DNA of 64,000 nt from Fremontodendron californicum (GCA_030761205.1 JAULJL010000025.1:8747501-8811500), one strand, 5' to 3'; counted from the first letter of the stretch, positions 13,001 to 25,544 are shown. The notes: generated by a model from the letters alone, not told the origin. Numbers and translations are program-made.

Positions 13001-16000
13001 TATAATTTTCCATCTACTTCACATTCTAATTTACCAAGTACAGCCTGAAAGAAAATCCAAACTAACCTTGCGGAAGTTTATTTGTTCATCTTAGTAGGTT
13101 GCATGTAGGCAAATGATTAAACATATAATCAAGTATTAACGCAAAACATTAACTCAACAATTAAAGGGATTCAAAATTTTAATTTGTTAAGAAAAAAGAA
13201 ATGTATGTTTAAATGTAGTGTTTGAATTGTCTATCGCTATAATCAATAATTAGTTGGGACTTCAGATAAAGAGACAGTAAACCTAAAGGGACATGTCCTT
13301 TTATTACTCACATGGATAGGATGATTTTGTGTAGAATTTGCATATGTTCAAGTGTATTTTAGTATTACAAATAATTTTCTTCACAGACTCCATCGGAAAA
13401 GAAATAGTTGGACATGCTAGTATAAAGAAATTTTTGTAGTTGATCGAATAATTTTCAGATTCTTTTTAATACTATGGTTTTCTTTATTAAGAAATTGTCA
13501 GTATTTCTCCTTGAAATTAAATGTTGGTCGAAATTTGAGTTTGGTCCCTCCACTTTCAATTCGGCAAAACTACCCAGATCCCACAAGCGAATAGAAAGTT
13601 AAGAAAGTTGTCGAATATGTAATTATTGGAAAAAAAAAAAAAATTAGTCCCTCTAACTCAATTTTAATGAATTTAATCCTTACACTTTTACTAAGTTGAT
13701 TTGAGAACAATTGACAACTATGTTAAAAATTTTCCGTTCATTTGGATGATGTGGCATAATGAGGCGGATTAATTTTTAGACCAGGTGGCACATATCAATC
13801 TAAAAAATCACATTTTATTGTAATTAAATAATAATTAATATTGTTAAGATTATGAAGAAAAAAAATTTGTGTTTTTAAAAATAAAGGTTTTTTTTTCCAA
13901 ATGCATGCATGTGAGCAAAAAAAAATTCAAGGTTAGCATGCCACATCAACAAAAAAAGGCTACATTGCAGAAATTAACAACAAAACTTCAAAACAGTTAT
14001 CAATTCTCCTTAAATCAACTTCTTTTAAAGTAAAAAAAAAAAAAAAATTCATTAAACTTGGGGTCGGGGGACTAAAACGGTCAAATTGAAATAGTAGAGA
14101 GACCAAATGTAGATTTGGACCTTAAATGTTTCTTCGTGTTCAATTAGGAGTCAAACTACTAATCATAAGAAATGTCAAACAAAGGGATAATGGTCAAATT
14201 TACCAATCTACCAAATTAAGAGCTCCAAAATTACCTCTCTAATTTATTTTTTCTCGATGCAATTCAATAGCACCATACTTCGTTTTTTGGTGCAATCTCA
14301 CCATTTCACCATTAAGAATATGAAATTGACCAAAGAGATGATGCAACAATCATTTAAAGTAAAAAAATTTACAAGTTGCAAAGTTGGATTAAATTAAACA
14401 TATAAAAAGATTACATGTCACAAAAATTAAAAAATCAATTTTTTGTTTCTTTTTTTTTTTTCAATTTTTCCTTTTGATTTTTTAGGGAAAATAAAATAAA
14501 TTAGGAAAAAAACCCATCCTCTCAAATTGCAGAGTTCATTTTTTTTTACCCTAAACAAAATAATGCTAATTGGCAATTTACCACGTTTATATTATATATC
14601 ATAGTTGGAATTTTTTAAACACAACATATGTTTTATTTTTACGTCAACAAATAATAGCATAAGAAAATAAAATCTTTGACACAATATTCTATTTCATCCA
14701 TATGTGACAGGAATTGTTCCAAAAAAAACATAGTAAAGTAACATTGCACCCAAAAAAAAAAGTAGAGAGGTAAATTTGGAGCTCCAATCTAGTCGAATGG
14801 TAAATTTGACCATTATCCCTAATTAAAATTTAAAGTTAACTGAAAGTGCAGACCTGCTTCATATTCTGTTTCTGACTCATACTGAAGGCTTAAGAAAGTT
14901 GGATATGTAAAGGTTATAGCATGATACAGGTTCGCAAGAATCTTACACCAAGAATTTCCATCCTTGACATCCAAAGTTATAGCTTCCTTGGCATGTTGAA
15001 TGCTCTCCTCAACCATTTCTGCCTGATTCTCTGCACCTACAGAAGAGGGAAAACTTTAGTAAGAACCAATGAAGCACCTTTGTTCATGTTCAAGCCAGAA
15101 ACAAGCCCCAAAATAAGATCAACCATATTGCTTGACAGTTGATAATACAGTTTTCTAAGTCATTTATTTATTTATTTTGCAAGAGGGGGAAGAACACAAG
15201 GTAGTTTTGTGATGTTCAACTACCTAAAAACAGCCAATTTCTTATCCTGATAACCAATTAAGATCTAGTACTGAACTTCCACTTAGAGTAAGCCATAGCT
15301 TTCAAAATGTTAAGAGTTTGTTTGGATGAGGAATTTTGAAATAAAGGCATTTTAAAATGCATAAATTTAACATAACAATATTTATATTTACATTGTTTGA
15401 ATAAACATTTTTAGAATCAAATTTTGAATATTGGAATTTGATGAGAAAGAAAAACAATGCTGTTAGGAATAGAAAAATAAGAATATGCATATGGGTTTCA
15501 TTATATTTGTAAGAATGTATAGATGTCAGTAATTATATGAAAAAGTCAAGAAATATATTTAAGCTTGAGTTTTTGTAATCACAATTAAAGAAAATAAAAG
15601 TTGCATAAAAAAAGCAGACATAATGATTGTTCATATCTTATTAATAAACCAAGAAATTTCAAAAATTCCACCTCAAGAGGTTTGACGTGAGAAATTTTGC
15701 CAAAATTTCTCATCCAAATTCCAAGAATTTTGACAGTTACAATTTTCTTGTAACCAAACAAGATAATTTTATTTTTGAATTTTTGAAATTCTCTTTAATA
15801 AAATCCCTCCTTGAAATCAATCATCCAAAGGCACTATAAGTGAATAGATGTTCATGCCAAAGTTTGACCGCCACTATTGTAGACAGGAAGTACACAACCA
15901 AGCACTAAAAATGAGGAAATATCATGGCCTAAAAGCATCAACAATTTGGCTCTTCGATAGTTGTCTTATTGTAAACTGCCACAGACAAAAACAAAATGTG

Positions 16001-18026
16001 GCTGCCCGTTGGTCAAAGAAGTATAACAACTGCCTTCGTTGAAATCCAACATTTTATTGGTTGGGAAGTAATGCAAGGGTTCAAAAGAAATTGTTGAATA
16101 CTTGAATGCACTAGAAGCAAGTTACCCCGCTCTAAGGAAGCAATGTCTTTTAGACACGGATAAAGACTCAAAAGCAACCAAGAAGGACAAAGAGGAAGAA
16201 GAAATCCCATTGACTTATACTAATATCAAGCATATTCAATTTGTTCATCAGCTCAAACAAGTTGGTTCCATGTAAATCAAAAGAAATTATTCTAGACATT
16301 TATTCTTTTCCCTAATTTCTCTGTGAACATAAATTCATTTTTGAAAGAGCAAGTTTGCTAATATGTTTTCCCTGAGTTCTCATGCTCAGCTTCTCAACTA
16401 CCACAACCTACCTTACTAAGCATTCCATCCACACGACTAATTGACTACCGCTAATCCCCAAAAGGCCGATAATTTTAAGTAGAAGAACAGATTGGCTGGC
16501 TTCTTAACTCCATAAGCATCCAAAAACCATGCACAACAGAATAACCAGAAGTGAGCGAGAAAAAAAGTAACAAAACCCTTGCCTTGAGCCATTCTTCTTT
16601 CCAGCATTGATAATTGGCAAAGTATCTTCTTATTTGGGCCCTGAATGATGCAAAATCAATATATACAATTAAATGACATGAACTATAAAGAAAGCATAAT
16701 AACTAATACACACACACACACTTAATAGTAAAAACTCTAATAGCTGTGATAACCTTGCTTAGTGCAAGATTAAAGCAGTTCTTTGCTGAAGTTAAATCTC
16801 CCTTCTTCCAAATGCAGTTACCCAAACAGAGCCAAGCATCTCCAAGAGATGGATTCAACTTAACCTGGAGCAGAAAATATTAGATAAAATAACATGAGCC
16901 TTATTCAGAGCCCAAGAATTATGGCAAGCCATAATAGCAAAACCACATTCTGTTCCTGCTTACTGCTTTTGAGAGATGATCCTCTGCTTCCTTCCTATAG
17001 TCAGGCACTACATCTAATATCTTCCCTCTTAAATACTCATATGTTGCACGCTGTACAGGCAATTTTCTTTGTTCTGCAGTAAAAATGTTCAGTTTAATGT
17101 TTAACGCGGGATAAAGATTGATATAAGTATAAGGTTTAAAAAAAGAAAAGATAAGAATTTCTGGTCCCATTGTTGTTTGTAGACTTCCATGGTGTCATTG
17201 CATGTCAGCAGATGATACCAATATGATAAAAATAAAACCACACCTATCTATAGGTTGAAGTCCGAATTCAGTCCCTTTACTATTTTAATTTGACAATTTA
17301 GTCTCTCTACCTCAACATTAATGAATTTAATCCTTACAATATTATTAAAAGTTACTTTATGGACAATTGAGAACCTGTGTTAAAACTTTACTGTTAATTT
17401 GGTTAATGCAGCATTTTGGTTATGACAATGCACATGGCATGACACAATGTATTAATAAAAGCATAAGCACTAAATTCATTAAAATTGGAGTATCAAAATT
17501 TATCCACTAAAACCTCGAACTTAAATAGTAGAGAATTTATCAAAATTCAGACTTTTTAGACCGAAATATATATGTATATAATTCTAGTAATAGGTATTTC
17601 AGTCTTTATGCTATTCTCAAACAATAAGCTTCAAATCCGCATTCTTCCTTTCAAGGTTAAGTTATAGTAATGGGAAAGGGGATAGTAGCAACAAATCTTT
17701 AAAGCAATAAATTCGTATTGCATACATAAAATCTAGAACCTAACCCATTTGCTTGCAACAAAAAAGAAGAAATTACAAGAATTTTCTATCGCAAATTTAC
17801 TTGATCCACGAGAAAAAAAAAAAAAGAAACGGGTATTATTTGGGAAAATACCAGCAGGAATAGAATCGAGGAGCTTGAGAGCGAGATCGGATTCTTGTTG
17901 CAGTTTAGAGGTTTTATCATCTGGGTTTTGAGGGAAAAAGGTGTCTCTAAGCTCGTACAAATCATCAGCTGCTTTTCTGGCGTTTCCCCATGCATCCTCT
18001 TCTTCTTTTCCAACAGCTGCTGCCAT
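7092..18026 (-). CDS. TTC5: TTC5-type tetratricopeptide repeat protein with C-terminal OB fold, 13 exons
   Basis: Exons in coding order: 18026-17852, 17073-16964, 16864-16754, 16640-16583, 15036-14947, 11958-11864, 11668-11615, 11266-11129, 9534-9477, 9342-9228, 7677-7605, 7454-7383, 7208-7092. They sum to 1266 nt (421 codons plus TGA) and every junction keeps phase. All introns are GT-AG except intron 4, which begins GC at 16582. The start codon opens MAAAVGKEEEDAWGN. Residues ~1-275 are TPR-type helices (VDLY-like YELRD near 26, GDAWLCLGNCIWKKGD ~103-118, NPDLYFN ~222). Residues ~280-421 form the OB-fold part (TVDVLSEGLNKAVAVLGKV, VDFSWKGKCYQFKSIRVDF). A basic KAKRL sits near 282, where the animal protein has KTKKL. 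Animal TTC5 is ~440 aa, a p300 cofactor and the ribosome-bound factor that recognises nascent tubulin in tubulin mRNA autoregulation. The plant role is inferred only. Introns 1, 4 and 5 hold transposons. Confidence 0.93.
13526..14121. mobile_element. Mutator-type non-autonomous TIR element in TTC5 intron 5
   Basis: Terminal inverted repeats start GGTCGAAATTTGAG on the left and GGTCCAAATCTACA when the right end is reverse-complemented; the similarity runs inward past GGTCcCTCcACT. The element is flanked by a perfect 9-bp duplication TTAAATGTT (13517-13525 and 14122-14130), the size made by Mutator-like transposases. It is 596 bp with no coding capacity. Confidence 0.9.
14183..14820. mobile_element. 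TIR element in TTC5 intron 5
   Basis: The ends are inverted copies beginning AGGGATAATGGTCAAATTTA, with similarity over ~60 bases (both arms continue into GAGCTCCAAA and TACCTCTCTA). It is 638 bp, AT-rich and non-coding. I see no convincing target duplication, so the superfamily is open. It lies 62 bp from the previous element and ~125 bp from exon 5. Confidence 0.8.
15314..15836. mobile_element. MITE-like element in TTC5 intron 4
   Basis: The left end GTTTGTTTGGATGAGG and the reverse complement of the right end (GTGCCTTTGGATGATTG) share a TTTGGATGA core. AAATTTC/GAAATTT motifs recur in inverted orientation inside. About 520 bp, non-coding. Exact ends and target duplication are not resolved. 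Confidence 0.6.
17258..17556. mobile_element. Degenerate Mutator-type MITE in TTC5 intron 1
   Basis: Related to the 13526-14121 element: both contain TAATGAATTTAATCCTTACA and an inverted partner near the right end (ACTAAATTCATTAAAATTGG here). Ends GTCCGAATTCAGTCC and, reversed, GTCTGAATTTTGATA are imperfect inverted copies. No target duplication is visible, so this copy is older or truncated. Confidence 0.6.
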
Positions 18027-18805
18027 GTTACTTCTTAGTGAGAACTGGGAAGCCAACAAAGAGATATTGGATTTACTAGAGAAGGGGAGGAAGTTGGCAA
18101 AATGAAAACAAAGCCCAAAGTCCAGTCCAGGGCTGCAAAACGTTTCGCCTTCTTTTATTTTTATTTTTTTTTGTTTTGGTCGAATCCAAACAAATTGCAA
18201 AACGTTCCTACAGCCTCGTGGAAGACTTGCCTATACCTGTTAATTTTTATCGGAATTCAAAAAATTGAAATAATCCAAATCAAAATTGACTCGAACTCGA
18301 ATCATAAATAATCTAACCCAAAATAAACTGAATTATTAATTCGAAATAATTTGAACTTAATTTAAAAATAATTTTATTTTTAAAAAATTAATTTAATAAA
18401 ATAAATAAATATTTAAAATCTTTTTTCTTTATTATTACAATTTTGTACATATTTTAATATTATTATTTTTAATTATAATTAAAAAATAAATTATTTTTAT
18501 ATTACAATTGAATTTTAATTTTTATATTTATTAATATATTATAAAAAAAAGTTTTTATTTTTTATTTTAATAAAATAATTAAATAAATCAATAATTATTA
18601 TTTTTAAACAAAAAATAATTAACAATAATTCAATAAAATTATAAATTATATTACTTATGATAATCTTATAATTTAATTTTAAACAAATTAATATATATTA
18701 AATTACTTATGATAACTAATAATATGATTTAATATAAATTATATATTTTTATTCTCATGGGTATACATATGATTTATAATAAATTATATAATATTTATTT
18801 CAACG
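18027..18805. other. Upstream flank of the TTC5-type gene, then AT-rich spacer
   Basis: The first ~200 bases upstream of the ATG at 18026 should hold the 5' UTR and promoter of the minus-strand gene. They are moderately less AT-rich (18030-18230) and include pyrimidine-rich stretches, but no TATA element can be assigned with confidence. From ~18240 to 18805 the sequence is extremely AT-rich with no gene seen. Confidence 0.45.
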
Positions 18806-19646
18806 TGTCAAATTATAAGATACGACCGTTAGACAATTCCTCGATCTTTCGACTAGATTAGATTTTCAAAACTAATTCTAGAATCTCCTATATCTAAGTT
18901 TGAAAATAAGATCTGTTGTCACTTTTTTATTATAAAAAACCGAGATCTTTGTCTTTTCCCTCGATTTAGAAAAGTCACAAAGAAATAACATAAAACACTC
19001 TTAAAACAAAAATCCAAAAAGAAATCTCAAAGATTCTCGCAAAACCAAAAACCCCAAAAATTTATCGCTGTCAATCTCTTTTTCCCTTCGTGATTGTTTT
19101 TTTATGTTGATTGTTGTGTGTTTATATAAGAATTAGAAAAAAAAATTTAAATTTTGTTAAATTTGTTTTTTCTTTCCATATTCAATTCTAACTTAAAAGA
19201 AATTTTTCCGTCTCGGATATAAAAATTATTTTTGGTTTCAAAATCTATTTTCCTTTCATTTTGGTCTTTTATTTTTTTTTTTGTATTTTTAAAAAATAAA
19301 TAAATAATAAAGAAAAAAAATTTAAAAAGGAACGAAAAACAAAATAAAATAAAATGAATATGATCCAAATTGGATCCAAAGCAAGTCTAAAGCCCAAAAA
19401 TATAATTGGGTCTAGAAAGTAATACTGGGCTCAAAACTTAAAATAAAATCTAAAACAATAATTCCAAACCCAAAATAAATCGAAGTTCTAAAATCATTCG
19501 GACTAAAATTCTAGAATTCGATTTAAATAATATTTGATCAAGATTAAGATATTTCGAGCGAGATTAATCTAACAATCAAACATGATTTAAATCAGATTAT
19601 CCCTAATAATGCTTTAAAAGATCCTTGGCAAAATTGGGTGTCTACA
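18806..19646 (-). mobile_element. LTR remnant with a Tat/Ogre-type terminus
   Basis: On the minus strand the right end reads TGTAGACACCCAATTTTGCC, nearly the same start as the large Tat LTR at 52700 (TGTAGACACCTAATTTTGTC). A TG on the plus strand at 18806 (minus-strand CA) could be the other end, giving ~840 bp. The flanking pentamers CAACG and ACATT do not match, so it is either a remnant or the left boundary is misplaced. Confidence 0.5.
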
Positions 19647-19891
19647 ACATTTTATCGTTATACATATTATTTAAAATAAATGTATTATTTTAAATTTTAA
19701 AAGTATAACATCTTCTAATGCAATGTAAATAAAATACATAAAAAAAGGTCATTAATAATGATAAAGTTATTTCATTTTAATGATTAGTACATTACGTAAT
19801 AACAATCTCTTCTCATGTTATTTAAATTAAATTAGATAATTTTTATTAATATAAATATTTTTGGAATAATTGTGTTGTTTTTATTTTCAAA

Positions 19892-21634
19892 CACTACAAG
19901 ATGACGGACTTTTACCGACGGAAATTTTCGTCGATAAAAGTCCAAATTCCATCGGTAAAGACTATTACCGACGAAATTTTTCGTCAGTAATTCTTAAGTC
20001 GGTGATACTATTTTCGTCGATAATAAAAATTTCGTCAGTAAAAGTATTATCGACAGATTATTTTCGAAGGAATTTTCCGTCAGAAATATTATTTTCGTCG
20101 CTAAAAAGTATTAGCGATAGAATTTAAATTTAATAATTAATTTTATTTATTATTTATATATTAATTTTATTATGGAAATTTAAATTATATATATATAATT
20201 TAATATATATTTATAATTTTATAAAATTATATTAAGTTAATGATAAATTATTTGAAGTTAATTTTATATATTAAATTTAAATTATAATAAATTAATTAAT
20301 TATTATTTTTATTTTTATTATTATTGTTATTGAAATAATGAAAATTTTACATGTTTGGATTTGGAGTGCTAGGGGGCTGGAGGCTGAGCGCGAGGGGCTG
20401 GGGCCGAGGTGCTGGCGGCTGGCGGGGCTGGGCGCGGATGGGGGGCCTGAGAGTGAAGGAGACGCGTAAGGGGGCCTAGGCGCGGGGGCGCGGAGGGGGG
20501 CTGGGGGTTGGGGGGCGGCTGGGTGAGGGGGAGAGGGTAGAGAGAAAAAAGATAGAAGAATAAAGTGAAAGAAAACATAGAAGGAAATGGGTTAAATAAG
20601 TCTGACTTAATTTTTACCGAAGGAATTTTTGACTTTTACCGAAGGAAATTCTGTCGCTATTTTATTTTTGAAAATTTTAGTTTTCCGCCAAAAAATAAGC
20701 CTTTTACGAATTCCCGTCTAAACTATTACCAACGAAAATTTCGTCGAAAATAGTTATTTCCGATGGAATTCCGTCGGTAATAGTATTTCGACGAAAATTC
20801 CGTTGATAAAAGTTGTTTCGTAAATAATTTTTTTTTTTTTCAAAAAAATGATTTATATAAATAATAAATAAAAAATAATTATTGAAAGAAAAATTCCGTC
20901 GTAATACATTTTAGCGACGAAAAATTCCGTCGATAATAAGCTTATTAGCCACCGAATTTTCCATCGCTAAAAGTATTAGCAACAAATTTAATTTAAATTG
21001 ATTTATATAAATAATAAATAAAAATAATTATTGAAATAAAAATTCTATCGCTAATACTTTTTAGCGACTGAAAATTCCATCGATAATAAGCTTATTAGCC
21101 ACGAAATTTCGTCGCTAAAAAGTATTATCTACGAAATTTAATTTTTGAGATATTTAAATTGATTTATATAAATAATAAATAAAAATAATTATTAAAAGAA
21201 AATTTCCATCGATAACAATTATTAGTGACGAAAGATTCCGTCGATAATAAGTTTATTAGCCACGAAAGTTTCGGTCGCTAAAAAGTATTAGCAACGAATT
21301 TATTTTTCGATTTGTTTTTTTTTTTAATTTATAAAAATCCGTCTTTTTTTTACCGGCAGAAAATTCCTTCGGTAATAATTCTCATTTCGTCGGTAATACT
21401 TTGGCGGGAACCAATTAGATTCCCGCCAAAGTATTACCGACGAAAATTATCGACGAATTCGTAAATAATCCGTCGGTAATTCAAAATTTCCGTCAGTAAT
21501 GTTCAAAAATTATGTCGGTAATAGTCAAAAACATTACCGACGGAATTCCGTCGATAATTCTCAAAATTTAGTCGGTGATTCTACTTATTACCGACGGAAT
21601 TAATCCGTCGGTAATTCGACGTTGTCTTATAGTG
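19892..21634. mobile_element. Non-autonomous CACTA (En/Spm) element
   Basis: Starts CACTACAAGATGACGG and ends CGTTGTCTTATAGTG, so the termini are inverted CACTA-type repeats. A 3-bp duplication AAA flanks it. Both subterminal zones are packed with short direct and inverted copies of units like TTACCGACGAAATTTTCGTC, the transposase-binding pattern of En/Spm elements. At 1743 bp there is no transposase frame. A strongly G-rich block lies at 20360-20545. Confidence 0.9.
20360..20545 (+). other. G-rich island inside the CACTA element
   Basis: About 185 bp of very high GC in an AT-rich element, with G strongly favoured on the plus strand. Runs such as GGGGGGCTGGGGGTTGGGG near 20495-20515 meet the usual four-G-tract pattern for a G-quadruplex. 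Composition unlike both flanks suggests captured sequence. The antisense frame across it is proline-rich and not a recognised protein. Confidence 0.75.
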
Positions 21635-23179
21635 AAATGTATAATCGCTTAAGTCTTATCATGTAATTTTTTAAAAATATATTATTGATATATGTATTTT
21701 ATTATAATGATTTGTATACATTATAAGTCTTATCATGTAATTCTCAATATGAATAAAATGATTTTCGTATTGATTTGACCAAAACATAGATCAAATTAAA
21801 TTACCAAAAGATAATAGAAATTGGATGGATAAAGTATATTAATTATATTTATAAATGCCATCAAAATAGCCTAATAATGCTTATACTTTAATTCGTAAAT
21901 AATTTTGATTTAAATTTGCTACTTGACAAAAATATAATAATTTTCATTTTAAATTAATGGTAAACAGAATTAGATAAATTCACTAATTTGGGATCATAAA
22001 TCTAACTGATAATCTAACTTAAGCTCATGAATACATATACTATAAATCTATCCTTAAAAAAAAAAAAAAAAAAATCTCTCACTAAAAATTTTGCAATTTT
22101 ACAAATTGTAGTGACGCCATCCAAATGGCATCATCAATAATTATATTTATTTATATATTTGATTAATATTTTTATTTTAATTGAATAGTTAAAAATTTAA
22201 TTATAAAAAATAAAAATTATTAAAGCTACCTGATAAAAATATATCAATAATGATTTTTTAATAAGACAATATTCAACACAAAAACTTTATATATATGTGT
22301 ATGACAAAATATTAATTGTCAACCATAAGAATAAAATAAGACGTCACAAAAGTTTTTTCTCCATGTATTTGGAGGGAAATTTTGGCATCATATATTACTT
22401 GAAGATATTTCAAAGCAATTAAAATAATGTAGATGGAAAAAATTGGTGACACGACTTAGAGATTGTCACTAATATTAGATGACAAAATTATTAACGTCAT
22501 AAAATAATTAAATATAGGTAACACAATATTAATATCATTAAATATAATTTCACATGTTTTATGAAATTTTTATTTGATTAAGTGAAATGCTTTTAAATTT
22601 AATGAGATTAAATGATTTGTCACCAAAAAATATACTCGTTTATGACAAAAGGGAGGTTCTAGTATGAGTTTCTTAAAGTAAGGTTTTGGTAAGGTCATGA
22701 CATGGCTTAAAACTCTAAAACCTGTATAGCAGGTTATCGAGTTTCTAAAATTAATTTTTTTTACACATGTTATTATGAAATATTATTATAATTATATAGA
22801 TATATTACAAGTTTTATAATTTTTTATGATTTAAAAAAAAACTCAAAATTACTAATAAATATTACATAAATTATAATATCTATTACATAGGTTATTATGA
22901 TAGGTAATAAAAGTGAGTATTATATATTTTTATTAGCATTACTATTGTTTTTGTAAAGAAAGTATGTTTTTACAAGTTTGATTAGAAAGAACAAAATACA
23001 TATTATTGTTACAATTGCATATTTACATTATCTAAAATATAAATTATGATAAAAGATAAGAAAAGTTGTAATACACAAATACATTATATTTACATAAAGT
23101 TTTGTAAGTTACAATAAATATATTATTAAAAGGTAATACTAAAGTAGTATTGCACTTTTTATTATCTTTACATGTATGA
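21635..23179. other. AT-rich intergenic sequence
   Basis: No gene recognised. Between ~22290 and 22640 there are repeated ATGACAAAATT / GTGACAC motifs in both orientations, resembling the subterminal repeats of the CACTA-like end at 38181-38694, but no terminus was found here. A poly-A run lies at ~22056-22074. Confidence 0.4.
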
Positions 23180-25241
23180 TGTTAAGATATTATGTACTTT
23201 ACAACTTTGATGTATGATGTTAGGATATTTCGTTTTTACCACTTAACATTATCGAAATTACATAAAAATATGACAAATTACATAAACCATTGCAGGATAT
23301 TGTAATGTATTTATATAACAGAAAAAAGAGAATCAAAAGTTGTAATGTTTTATATAATTTTTTTTACCACTTAACATGATCGAAATTATATAAAAACATG
23401 CAAATTACATAAATCATTACAGGATATTGTAATATATTTATGTAATGGAAAAAAGAGAATCAAAAGTTGTAATGTTTTATATAAATTTTTTTACCATTTA
23501 ACATTATCGAAATTACATAAAAATATGACAAATTACATAAATCATTACAGGATTTTGTAATGTATTTATGTAACGAAAAAAGGGAATCAAATAGTGGTCA
23601 TGTTTTATGCAATTTTTTTTACCACTTAACATTACTGAAATTACATAAAAACATAACAAATTTCATAAATCATTACAAGATATTGTAATGTATTTATGTA
23701 ACGGAAACAAAATAATTAAAAGTCGTAATGTTTTATGTAATTTTTTTTACCACTTAAAATGACCGAAATTACATAAAACATGACAAGTTACATAAATCAT
23801 TACAAGATATTATAATTTTTTTATGTAACGAAAAAAATGGAATCAAAAGTTGTAATAGTTTATGTAATTTTTTTTACCACTTAACATACTGAAATTACAT
23901 AAAAACATGACAAATTACATAAATCATTACAAGATTTTGAAATGTATTTATATAACGGAAAAAAGAATCAAATAGTGGTCATATTTTATGTAAATTTTTT
24001 TACCATTTAACATTACCGAAATTACATAAAAACATAACAAATTATATAAATCATTACAGAATATTGTAATGTATTTATGTAACGAAAAAAAGGAATCAAA
24101 AGTTGTAATGTTTTATGTAATTTTTTTTACCACTTAACATGACCGAAGTTACATAAAAACATGACATATTACATAAATCATTACAAGATTTTGTAATGTA
24201 TTTATGAAACGAAAAAAATGGAATAAAAAGTTGTAATATTTTATCTAATTTTTTTTTACCACTTAACATGACCCAAAATTATATAAAAACATGAAAAATT
24301 ACATAAACCATTACAAGATATTATAATGTATTTATGTAACGGAAAAAGGAAAATCAAAAGTTGTAATATTTTATATAATTTTTTTTTACCTCTTAATATT
24401 ACCAAAATTACATAAATCATTACAGGATTTTGTAATGTATTTGTGTAACGAAAAAAGGGAATCAAATAGTGGCCATATTTTATGTAATTTTTTTACCACT
24501 TAATATTATCAAAATTACATAAAAACATAACAAATTACATAAATCATTACAGGATATTGTAATGTATTTATGTAATGACAAAAAAAAAACCAAAAGTGGT
24601 AATGTTTTATGTAATATTTTTTACTCACTTAACATGATCGAAATTACATAAAAACATGACATATTACATAAATCATTACATGATTTTGTAATGTATTTAT
24701 GTAACGGAAAAAAGTAAATCAAATGTTGTAATATTTTATGTATTTTTTTTTTACCACTTAACATGATCGAAATTACATAAAAATATGACAAATTATATAA
24801 ATTATTACTGGATATTATAATGTATTTATGTAACGGAAAGAAAAAGAATCAAAAGTTGTAATATTTTATGTAATTTTTTTTACCACTTACATGATCGAAA
24901 TTACATAAAAACATGACATATTACGTAAATCATTACAGGTTTTTGTAATGATTTATGTAACGAAAAAAAGGGAATAAAAAATTGTAATGTTTTATGTAAA
25001 TTTTTTTACCACTTAACATGACCGAAATTACATAAAAACATGACGAATTACATAAATCATTACAAGATATTGTAATGTATTTATGTAACGAAAAAAGGGG
25101 ACCAAAAGTTATAATATTTTATGTAATTCTTTTACCACTTAACATGATCGAAATTACATAAAAACATAACAAATTACATAAATCATTACAGGATTTTGTA
25201 ATTATTTATGTAATGAGAAAAAAGAGAATCAAATAGTGGTC
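23180..25241. repeat. Tandem array of a ~127-bp near-palindromic monomer
   Basis: About 16 copies. The landmark ACCACTTAACAT recurs near 23241, 23368, 23495, 23622, 23751, 23878 and 24004, a period of 126-129 bp. Each monomer contains two inverted repeats: TACATAAATCATTACA against TGTAATGTATTTATGTA, and GTTTTATGTAATTT against AAATTACATAAAAAC. So each unit can fold into two hairpins. The array resumes for a short stretch at 30585 after the copia insertion. No coding capacity. Confidence 0.9.
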
Positions 25242-25544
25242 TGATATAAATAAAATAAAATGAGTAAATAAAGAGAGATCAAGACAAAGAAAATATGAAT
25301 TTTCAAAGTCTAATTCTTCAGGAGCTAGCTATGTTATCGAGCCTTTTTCTATTACTTCTTCTTGGATATAAACCCATCCTTATATAGGACTCCAAGAATC
25401 ATTAGGGAGGGAAAAATACATTTCTCAATACAATGTACCATAATTATTATGTACATAATAATTAATCTAATTCATTCATCACATGCATTCATCCTAATTT
25501 AGTCATCCACCTCATGCATTAATCTACCATATGCATGTATAACA
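25242..25544 (-). repeat. 3' LTR of the copia element
   Basis: Ends TATGCATGTATAACA on the plus strand (minus strand starts TGTTATACATGC). The other terminus has mutated from TGTTATA to TGATATA. A purine-rich tract AAAGGAAAG (minus strand) abuts its inner edge at 25545-25553, the expected polypurine tract. Confidence 0.9.

Noticed and set aside
17733..18200. 155-codon minus-strand frame as a complete gene
   Set aside because: Only its middle part is TTC5 exon 1. It runs through the 5' UTR upstream and into intron 1 downstream, where splicing at 17852 fits the protein family.
23180..25241. CRISPR-like array
   Set aside because: Whole monomers of ~127 bp repeat without unique spacers, the sequence is eukaryotic, and no cas genes exist nearby.
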